This document shows positions 19,177-26,391 of a DNA stretch of 33,754 nucleotides, in pieces. The translations under genes and the position numbers were made by a program. The notes below the pieces were generated by a model. The model was not told the DNA's origin. It made no database searches and saw only the letters and a list, made by a program, of their open reading frames with translations. Source of the DNA: Candidatus Eiseniibacteriota bacterium (lineage in GTDB: Bacteria > Joyebacterota > Joyebacteria > Joyebacterales > Joyebacteraceae); the NCBI GenBank assembly GCA_030600655.1, contig JAUVLP010000013.1:1-33754 (forward strand). Reading direction: 5' to 3'. Position 1 is the first letter of the stretch; each line of letters opens with the position of its first letter.

Positions 19177-20199
19177 CTACCTGCTCCTTGCTTCCTCTTC
19201 ATGTGCGCCGGCGGCGCCACCTTTTTTCATTGTCAGTACCTCGCGGATCGCCGTCGCGATCCCGCGGGACGTCAGGCCGAAATGCTGAAGGAGTTCCTCG
19301 TGCTCACCCGACTCACCAAATCGGTCTTCTATGCCGACTATCTTCATCGGGACCGGGCGACCCACTTGCGCAAGCGCCTCCGCGCAAGCGCCCCCGAGCC
19401 CGCCGATGGAGGCCCCCTCTTCGACCGTCACGATTGCGCCCGTCTCCACAGCCACCCTGCTCACCATCGCCCGGTCGAGTGGCTTGACCGTGTGACAGTT
19501 GATAACCCTCACACTGATTCCCTCATCTTCAAGCTTCCGCGCCGCCTTCATGGCCTCATAGACGACGACCCCACATGCCAGCACGGACACATCGTCGCCT
19601 TGCCTGTAGACTTCGGCCTGCCCCATCGTAAACGGGGTCAGATCCGTCGTCACGATAGGCACACGCGCCGACGCAAACCGCAGGTAGACTGGACCAGGGA
19701 TCCGCGAAGCGGCCATCGTGGCTTTCTTCGCCTCCATGGAGTCAGCCGGAACTACGACCGTCATACCTGTGAGCGTTCGCATAACGGCGACGTCCTCGAG
19801 TGACTGTCTCGAACCACCCGCCGCTCCAGCCGAGAGCCCGGCGTCCGCGCCACATATGTTCACGTTCAGCGTGCCGTAGCAGATCGTCGAACGAATGATA
19901 TCCCACGCCTTGCCTGCCGCCAGCATGCCGTGCGTCGTCACGAAGATGCACTTGCCGGCAAGCGCCATCCCGGCAGCCGTTCCTATCATATCCTGTTCAC
20001 ATAACCCGATGTCCATGAATCTGTCGGGGAAACGCTTCCTGAACTCGCCCGTTCCGCTGGACCCCGCGAGATCGGCATCCATGACAATAATGTCGGAACC
20101 CCGCTCGGCAAGTTCGATCAGTCCGCGCTCGTAACCCCGGCTCGTCGCCTCCAGCTTCACCGCGGTGTGATGTATGTCGGCAAGCCCCATCTCGGCCAT
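19177..20199 (-). CDS. Transketolase, C-terminal half (pyrimidine-binding plus C-terminal domain)
   Basis: The supplied ORF starts at 20358, but homology begins at MAEMGLADIHHTAVKLEATSRGYERGL (20199). Contains IGLCEQDMIGTAAGMALAGK and VTVEEGASIGGLG. Confidence 0.9.
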   Translation of the reverse strand: MAEMGLADIHHTAVKLEATSRGYERGLIELAERGSDIIVMDADLAGSSGTGEFRKRFPDRFMDIGLCEQDMIGTAAGMALAGKCIFVTTHGMLAAGKAWDIIRSTICYGTLNVNICGADAGLSAGAAGGSRQSLEDVAVMRTLTGMTVVVPADSMEAKKATMAASRIPGPVYLRFASARVPIVTTDLTPFTMGQAEVYRQGDDVSVLACGVVVYEAMKAARKLEDEGISVRVINCHTVKPLDRAMVSRVAVETGAIVTVEEGASIGGLGGACAEALAQVGRPVPMKIVGIEDRFGESGEHEELLQHFGLTSRGIATAIREVLTMKKGGAAGAHEEEARSR

Positions 20200-20269
20200 A
20201 AGTGTTACCCCTGGTAAACGTCCAGTACTGCTCTGCCGCGTTCGCCGGTCCGTAATCCGGCGTCGGTTC

Positions 20270-21085
20270 CTACGAGAGCGCCTGCATGGCCTCCTCGTAC
20301 AGATCTTCAGTAACCTTCTTGTCGTGCCACTCCGGACTGTTCTCCATGAAGGGAACACCCTTACCCTTCACTGTGCGTGCGAGAACAAGCGATGGCTTCC
20401 CCTTCACTGACGCGGCCTCTCTGAACGCCGCGAGCAGCTGCTCCATATCGTGGCCGTCGGTCTCGATGACGTGCCAGTTGAAGGTGCGCCACTTGTCCCC
20501 CAGCGGCGCGAGCGCCGCGATCTTCTCCGTGTCCCCGTCACCCATCATATGATTCCGGTCTATGATGGCACAGACGTTGTCCAGGCCGTGATGCGCCGAC
20601 GTCATGGCGGCTTCCCAGACCTGTCCCTCCTGCGTCTCCCCGTCGCCAATCAGGCAGTAGACGCGGAAACTCTTCCCGTCGCGCTTAGCGGCAAGCGCAA
20701 GGCCGTTGGCTATCGAGAGCCCTTGACCCGGCGAGCCCACCGACGCATCTATGCCCAGCGTCTTATGCATGTCCGGAAACCCCTGGAGCTTCGACTTCAG
20801 CTTCCGGAAAGTCAGGAGTTCTGCCACGTCGAAGTAACCGCGCCGCGCTAGAGCGGCGTAGAGCGCCGGAGCCGCGTGCGCTTTGGAAAGGACGAAGCGA
20901 TCGCGCTCTTCCCACACCGGTCTGTCCGGTCTGATGTCCATCACTTCCCAGTACAAAGCGGTGATGATGTCGGTAGCTGAGAGCGATCCTCCCGGGTGAC
21001 CGGAGCCGGCCTCCAGCAACATCGTGAGAATGTCACGTCGAACAGCCTTGGCTACGCCCCTCAGTTCTGTCGGGGTGGGACTCAT
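20270..21085 (-). CDS. Transketolase, N-terminal half (TPP-binding)
   Basis: AGSGHPGGSLSATDIITALYWEVM, SKAHAAPALYAALARRGYF, GDGETQEGQVWEAAM. Confidence 0.93.
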   Translation of the reverse strand: MSPTPTELRGVAKAVRRDILTMLLEAGSGHPGGSLSATDIITALYWEVMDIRPDRPVWEERDRFVLSKAHAAPALYAALARRGYFDVAELLTFRKLKSKLQGFPDMHKTLGIDASVGSPGQGLSIANGLALAAKRDGKSFRVYCLIGDGETQEGQVWEAAMTSAHHGLDNVCAIIDRNHMMGDGDTEKIAALAPLGDKWRTFNWHVIETDGHDMEQLLAAFREAASVKGKPSLVLARTVKGKGVPFMENSPEWHDKKVTEDLYEEAMQALS

Positions 21086-21094
21086 CGTGCTCTC

Positions 21095-21517
21095 CTATTT
21101 GAGACTCAGGGACTTGAGGCCCGTTGCAGGATCAAGCTTTCGCCTCAAGGGTGCGTCGGATTTCAGAATGACGATCTCGTTCGTTACGTTTACCTTCCCC
21201 TTCGAGAGGTGCCCGCCGACCGCTTCCTTGTTTGGCCGCGCCAGGACGGCGTGCAGATGGAACATATGCTCTCCATCCTGGAAGATGATGTTCCCCGAGA
21301 GCGATACAAGCTCGAGCGGCTCAGGGAAGAGCACCTGCGAGTACTCGCCCCGCTTCTTGAAGAAGTTGAGCTCCGCCTGCTTCAGCATCCCGATTCCCGA
21401 CAGCACCACCCCAACCTTGACGTCACAGGCGACACATATTTCCTTCAGACAGTCGAACAGTTCTTCGTCCTGATGAAGCCTTATGAAGATCAGATCCTTA
21501 CTTTCGAGATACTCCAT
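21095..21517 (-). CDS. PPC/DUF296-domain protein
   Basis: 140 aa; VGVVLSGIGMLKQAEL and GEHMFHLHAVLARPNKEAVGGHLSKGKV are typical of the PPC domain. Confidence 0.82.
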   Translation of the reverse strand: MEYLESKDLIFIRLHQDEELFDCLKEICVACDVKVGVVLSGIGMLKQAELNFFKKRGEYSQVLFPEPLELVSLSGNIIFQDGEHMFHLHAVLARPNKEAVGGHLSKGKVNVTNEIVILKSDAPLRRKLDPATGLKSLSLK

Positions 21518-21520
21518 CCG

Positions 21521-21985
21521 TCAGTCCTCCGTCCGCGACGCGGCCTCGACCGCATCCACGATCTTCACATAGCCGGTGCATCTGCAGAGATTTCCCGACA
21601 GCGCCTCTGCGATCTCCTCGCGCGAGGGATGCGGTTTCTTCGAAAGAAGAGCTGCGGCTGACATTATCATGCCGGGCGTACAGTACCCGCACTGTACGGC
21701 CCCTGTTTCGATGAACGCCTGCTGAATGCGGTCGAGCTTTCCGTTCTCTCCACTCAGTCCTTCTATAGTTACCACTTCCCGGCCGTCGCATTGCGCCGCA
21801 AAGACAAGGCACGAAGTCACGGGTTCGCCGTCGAGAATAACAGTACAGGCGCCGCACTCGCCGTTCCCACAACCGCACTTGGTTCCTCTGAGACCGAGGT
21901 GCTCACGCAGAAGCTCGAGGAGCATCGTCGCAGGCGGAACTTCAGCCGTCCGCGTTTCGCCGTTCACTGTGAGAATGACCTTCAT
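21521..21985 (-). CDS. Xanthine dehydrogenase-type 2Fe-2S iron-sulfur subunit
   Basis: GTKCGCGNGECGACTVILDGEPVTSC and GAVQCGYCTPGMIMSA...LSGNLCRCTGY cysteine motifs. Preferred start MKVILTVNG at 21985. Confidence 0.95.
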   Translation of the reverse strand: MKVILTVNGETRTAEVPPATMLLELLREHLGLRGTKCGCGNGECGACTVILDGEPVTSCLVFAAQCDGREVVTIEGLSGENGKLDRIQQAFIETGAVQCGYCTPGMIMSAAALLSKKPHPSREEIAEALSGNLCRCTGYVKIVDAVEAASRTED

Positions 21986-21989
21986 ACAT

Positions 21990-23231
21990 TCACTCTCCAA
22001 GAGCCCGCTCGACATCATTCAGCGACTGCCCTATCGCCAGCGGTTCACCAATCGACTTCATAGCCGCATCGGTGTCCTTGAGACCGCTTCCGGTCATCAG
22101 GACAGCGATCTTCTCGTCCGGCGCCACCATCCCTTCCCGAACGGCCTTGGTGAGACCTGCGAAGGCCGTCACACCCGCCGGCTCGCCGAAGATACCGGTC
22201 GCCTGCGCCAACTCGCGAATGGCCCCGATAATTTCATCGTCAGTAACGGTCATAACTGTTCCACCACTCGCCTTGATTCCCCGTACAGCTTTCCGCCAGT
22301 TCCTCGGGTGGCCGACCGCAATGCTGTCAGCAATCGTGCGAGCGCTGCACGGCACGAGTTCGCCCCCGCTCTCGAATACTCGCTTCACCGGACTCGCACC
22401 CTCGGCCTGAACGCCGATGAGCTCGGGCATCCTGTCGATGAACCCCAGCTTCAGGAACTCGGCAAATCCCTTGTATGTCCCGCTCATGATGCAACCGTCC
22501 CCGACAGGAACAAACACCCTGTCAGGAACCTGAAAGCCGAGCTGCTCGCATATCTCGAACGCCACGGTCTTCTTGCCCTCGACGAGATAGGGATTCACAG
22601 CGCAACAGCGGTTGTACCAGCCGTAGCGCTCAATCGCCTTGTTCGCAAGATCGAAGGCATCATCGTAGCTCCCGTCGACGGTGAAGACGGTCGCGCCGTA
22701 AACAAGAAGCTGTGCCACCTTCGGGCGGGGGGCCGTTTTGGGAACGAAGATGTAGCACGGAACCCTGTTTGCCGCAGCGAAGCCCGCCAGCGAGCATCCC
22801 GCGTTGCCGGTTGAGGCTGCGGCTACGGCTTTCACGCCCTCCTGAGTTGCTCTCGCCATGGCGACCGAGGTCGCCCGGTCCTTGAGAGACGCCGTCGGGG
22901 TGAAGCTGTCATCCTTGATGTGAAGGTCCGATAGTCCGAGCACACTCTCCACGTGATACAGGGGTGTCCAACCGACTCGGAGCGGCGGGGCGTGTTCAAG
23001 GGACTCGACCGGCATCAGCGGCAGATAGCGCCAGTGGGACAGCTCGGTCGAACGGGAGAGATCCTCCCTGGTGAAACGCGACGCGATCTCGTCGTAGTCG
23101 TAGAGGACATCGAGGATGCCTTCCACGCCACACTCGGGACACGTGAACCGAACCTCGTCGGGCGCATACTCACGCCCGCACTTCGCACACTCGAGCGCTC
23201 TGACTCTTGCTCCCCTCACACGTTCTCCCAT
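21990..23231 (-). CDS. Threonine synthase-like PLP-dependent enzyme (fold type II) with N-terminal zinc ribbon
   Basis: CAKCGREYAPDEVRFTCPEC zinc ribbon; DDSFTPTASLKDRATSVA PLP-lysine motif; AASTGNAGCSLAGFAA. Confidence 0.88.
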   Translation of the reverse strand: MGERVRGARVRALECAKCGREYAPDEVRFTCPECGVEGILDVLYDYDEIASRFTREDLSRSTELSHWRYLPLMPVESLEHAPPLRVGWTPLYHVESVLGLSDLHIKDDSFTPTASLKDRATSVAMARATQEGVKAVAAASTGNAGCSLAGFAAANRVPCYIFVPKTAPRPKVAQLLVYGATVFTVDGSYDDAFDLANKAIERYGWYNRCCAVNPYLVEGKKTVAFEICEQLGFQVPDRVFVPVGDGCIMSGTYKGFAEFLKLGFIDRMPELIGVQAEGASPVKRVFESGGELVPCSARTIADSIAVGHPRNWRKAVRGIKASGGTVMTVTDDEIIGAIRELAQATGIFGEPAGVTAFAGLTKAVREGMVAPDEKIAVLMTGSGLKDTDAAMKSIGEPLAIGQSLNDVERALGE

Positions 23232-23234
23232 CTG

Positions 23235-24644
23235 CTATATCCGGCTCCAGAGATCGCGCGCCAGCTCTCTCGCCCGCGCCGCCGTGCCTGATGCATCAAC
23301 CGTTGTGAACTCCCGGTCCCGCATGACATCCCGCCCACCGATGATCACCGTCTCGACCATCCATCCGGTCAGGCCGAATATCACATGTCCTGTGAAGTTC
23401 CTCGCCTCGAGCGGAGTCGGGGGATCGTAGTCGAGGACAATAATGTCCGCGAGCGATCCGACTGAGAGCTCGCCGACCGTACCGTTCACAAGGCGAGACC
23501 CGATCACCGCGTTGTTCCTCAGGCAGAGCCGCTCCGCGACATCGTGCCCCGCCCGGGGGTCACCTGCCTGGTGCCGGTGGATCAGGTTGGCAACCTTCAT
23601 CTCGTCGAACATGCTCCCTGTGAATCCATCCGTCCCCAACCCGACAAGGACTCCCGCCTCAAGCATCCCCGGGACATCAGCGCATCCGACTGCATTGTTC
23701 ATATTGGACTGCGGGTTGTGAACGACGATCGTCCCCGTGTCTATCAGGATATCCCGCTCGTGCTCACTGATGTGAATGCAATGCGCCGCGATCGTTTTCT
23801 TTCCCAGGATGCCGTGCTCGTGCAGTCGCTCGGCAACACGCTTCCCGCAGCGCTTGAGACTGTCCTCAACATCCGCCTGATCCTCCGCCACGTGTATATG
23901 ACAACCGACGCCGGCATCCCCGGCGATTCCCCCGGCCCGGTCCAATGTATCGTCATCAACGGTGAAACTCGCGTGGAGTCCGACGCTTGCCGTCAGGAGC
24001 CCCACACCGTCCTCAGCGCAGTCGTCGTCAGCACCACGGTCGCCAGTACTGCCGCCCGTGGATCCCGATGATTCCGCTGACGCCACCAGCTCCCGGATAA
24101 AGGCCTCGCTCTCCGCCAGCCCCTCTTCCCGCTTCGTCTCTCCGTTTCTGTCGGTGATCTCGAAGCAGAGATTCGCGCGTATCCCGATCTCCTCAAGGGC
24201 CTCCGCCACATTGGCCAGGCTGTCCGTGACGCTCACCTGGCTGGCATGGTGATCTATGATGGTCGTCGTGCCGCTCCGCACGAGATCGAGGGCGCCTGCA
24301 GCCGCCGAGTACCACGTATGCTCGTGCGTCAGGGCGCGATCGAGCTTCCACCAGAGGTGTTCAAGTATCTCGACAAAATTGGCCGACGGTGCAATGTCGG
24401 CCATAAGGCCACGCGCCAATGCACTGTAGAGGTGTGTGTGCGCATTTATGAACCCCGGCATGATCAGCTTGCCGCTCGTGTCGATCACTTCAGCGCCATG
24501 CTGCCCGGAGACAACCTCCGAGGCAGGACCAACTGCCACGATTCGATCACCATCAAAAGCGACCGCACCACCTTTTATGACCACCGGTTCAGGCCCGCCC
24601 GTAAATACGGTCCCTCCGCTCAGGATTCTCGTGACATCAGGCAA
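23235..24644 (-). CDS. ssnA: SsnA-type amidohydrolase
   Basis: IMPGFINAHTHLYSALARGLMADI, FVEILEHLWWKLDRAL, VVHNPQSNMNNAVGCADV, GLGTDGF. Likely TTG start at 24644 with AGGAG 7 nt upstream; the supplied ORF extends to 24710. Confidence 0.85.
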   Translation of the reverse strand: MPDVTRILSGGTVFTGGPEPVVIKGGAVAFDGDRIVAVGPASEVVSGQHGAEVIDTSGKLIMPGFINAHTHLYSALARGLMADIAPSANFVEILEHLWWKLDRALTHEHTWYSAAAGALDLVRSGTTTIIDHHASQVSVTDSLANVAEALEEIGIRANLCFEITDRNGETKREEGLAESEAFIRELVASAESSGSTGGSTGDRGADDDCAEDGVGLLTASVGLHASFTVDDDTLDRAGGIAGDAGVGCHIHVAEDQADVEDSLKRCGKRVAERLHEHGILGKKTIAAHCIHISEHERDILIDTGTIVVHNPQSNMNNAVGCADVPGMLEAGVLVGLGTDGFTGSMFDEMKVANLIHRHQAGDPRAGHDVAERLCLRNNAVIGSRLVNGTVGELSVGSLADIIVLDYDPPTPLEARNFTGHVIFGLTGWMVETVIIGGRDVMRDREFTTVDASGTAARARELARDLWSRI

Positions 24645-24725
24645 TCTCGCACTCCTGGATAAACCAAGACAACGGTTCGACACGCTCCGCGCCGACACCC
24701 CGCATCGCACCTGAATCCCTAGAAT

Positions 24726-24744
24726 GTGCCCTACTGAAGGGCAC
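24726..24744. promoter_or_regulatory. Inverted repeat GTGCCC-N7-GGGCAC between the putative ssnA promoter and its start codon (operator-like)
   Basis: Read directly: gtgccctactgaagggcac. Confidence 0.4.
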
Positions 24745-24758
24745 TTTCCGAACCTCCC

Positions 24759-24787
24759 AGTTTAGATGCAGCTCTCGTTAATGTCAA
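24759..24787 (-). promoter_or_regulatory. Putative sigma70-type promoter for the minus-strand purine island (TTGACA-N17-TAAACT)
   Basis: Reverse complement of 24759-24787 gives a consensus -35, 17 nt spacer and 4/6 -10, about 115 nt upstream of the ssnA start. Confidence 0.5.
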
Positions 24788-24940
24788 CGTGATTCGGGCC
24801 GGAAGGCACGCCTGAAGGCTCGCACCAGCCGATTCTGCCTGATATAGTGATAATACTGTAGTCTCGACCTCGTGGGGCTGCTGCCGTCCACTCTTCCCCG
24901 ACGCCCCACTGACCCACCCATAGAGACCGGAGGTGCTCAA

Positions 24941-26260
24941 ATGAGATCACTGTGTCTTCTCGCTCTGGCTGCCGTGGCTCTCTCAGTCCCGGTCGTTGCA
25001 CTCTCCGGAGCCAACGACGGCTATGTGGCCTGTATGACATCCGAGACGTGCGTGCCGTTTGACGTAAACACCTACTCGCAAAGCGCCCCCATCGATCTCC
25101 TTCCTGACGGTGACTACGCCTATGACTGCACCATGAAGCCGGACGGCTCGGAGATCTGGATCGCCGGCGCCAGTGGCGACGCGGTTGTGGTCATAGAAAC
25201 GGCCACGAATCACGTAACACACAGCTTCGCAGTCGGGGAGTATCTCAACTCCATTGTCTTCTCGGATGACAGTTCGTTCGTCATGGCAGCCAGCCGCGAC
25301 GACGACGTCATCTACATCATCGACACCGCTACTTACGCCGTCACCGGCACACTTCCGTGCATTGCCGGCGCGGGCGGGTCCTCCGACGGCCCGGGGCAGC
25401 TCGCCCTCGACCCGGTGAGCAAGAACATATACGCGGTCGACTGGTACGGGGACTTTCTCTACGAGATCGCCGAGGATGGCTCGGAAGTACTGAGCAAGGT
25501 AGACATCGGCAACAGCCTCTGGCAGCTGGTTGTCGATCCGGATGGTCGATACATATATGTCACCGACAGGGAAACCGATCAGGTCCGCGTCATCGACCAG
25601 GCCACGCTCACAGAGGTCATGGCGATCGACGTCGGAAACGACCCGTGGGGCATAGATGTGACGCTTGACGGTTCCAGAATAGTCGTAGCTTGCGAAGATG
25701 ACTCCAATGTATACGTCATCGACACGAGCGACTGGTCGACAACAGCCGTGTTCCTGGAGGAGAATGCCGACCCGCGCGATGTCGACATCCTGGACTCGGA
25801 GGGATTCGCATTCATTGCGGGTGGAACTCTTCTCTCCGCTGTGACAAAGGTCTACATCATCCAGCTCCTTGACAACACGCTCAAGGACTCATTCGTGGTC
25901 TCCGGCGGCACGAACGCGAACTGCCTTGCCGTACAGCCGCAGGTAACGTCCGAGTCCACCGACGTGCCGGAGGAACCGTTTGAGCCGAGGGTCCGTCTCG
26001 ACTGTTACCCGAACCCGTTCAATCCGAAGACGACGGTCGTCTACAGCCTGCCGTCGCCTTCCGACGTCAGGTTATCGGTCCACGATGTGAATGGAAGACT
26101 GGTTGCGGTTCTGGAAGACGGTGAGTGTGCCGCCGGCGGCCACGAGGTCATCTGGCTGGGAACCGACGCTTCCGGGGATGATGTCGCTACCGGTGTCTAC
26201 TTCTTCAGACTGACAACGGCTGTCGGGAGCACAACGACAAAGGCCGTTCTTCTGAAGTAG
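24941..26260 (+). CDS. Secreted YVTN-type beta-propeller protein with FlgD-like/T9SS-type C-terminal domain
   Basis: Start ATG 24941 with GGAGGTG upstream; signal peptide MRSLCLLALAAVALSVPVVAL; repeats such as RYIYVTDRETDQVRVIDQATLTEV; tail YPNPFNPKTTVVYSLP...GVYFFRLTT...KAVLLK. Confidence 0.88.
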   Translation: MRSLCLLALAAVALSVPVVALSGANDGYVACMTSETCVPFDVNTYSQSAPIDLLPDGDYAYDCTMKPDGSEIWIAGASGDAVVVIETATNHVTHSFAVGEYLNSIVFSDDSSFVMAASRDDDVIYIIDTATYAVTGTLPCIAGAGGSSDGPGQLALDPVSKNIYAVDWYGDFLYEIAEDGSEVLSKVDIGNSLWQLVVDPDGRYIYVTDRETDQVRVIDQATLTEVMAIDVGNDPWGIDVTLDGSRIVVACEDDSNVYVIDTSDWSTTAVFLEENADPRDVDILDSEGFAFIAGGTLLSAVTKVYIIQLLDNTLKDSFVVSGGTNANCLAVQPQVTSESTDVPEEPFEPRVRLDCYPNPFNPKTTVVYSLPSPSDVRLSVHDVNGRLVAVLEDGECAAGGHEVIWLGTDASGDDVATGVYFFRLTTAVGSTTTKAVLLK

Positions 26261-26304
26261 TGCAACTGCAGCAGTACTGCAGCTGTGGCCGCAAGCGTGG
26301 GTGC

Positions 26305-26360
26305 GACCACCGGCGTGGAGACCACCGGCGCGGAGACCACCGGCGCGGAGACCATCAGGG
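26305..26360. repeat. Short tandem repeat, 15-bp unit gaccaccggcgcgga, 3 copies plus a partial fourth
   Basis: gaccaccggcgtgga gaccaccggcgcgga gaccaccggcgcgga gaccatcaggg. Confidence 0.8.
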
Positions 26361-26391
26361 CCGCCATCGAGAACGCACCACGCGGATGACC

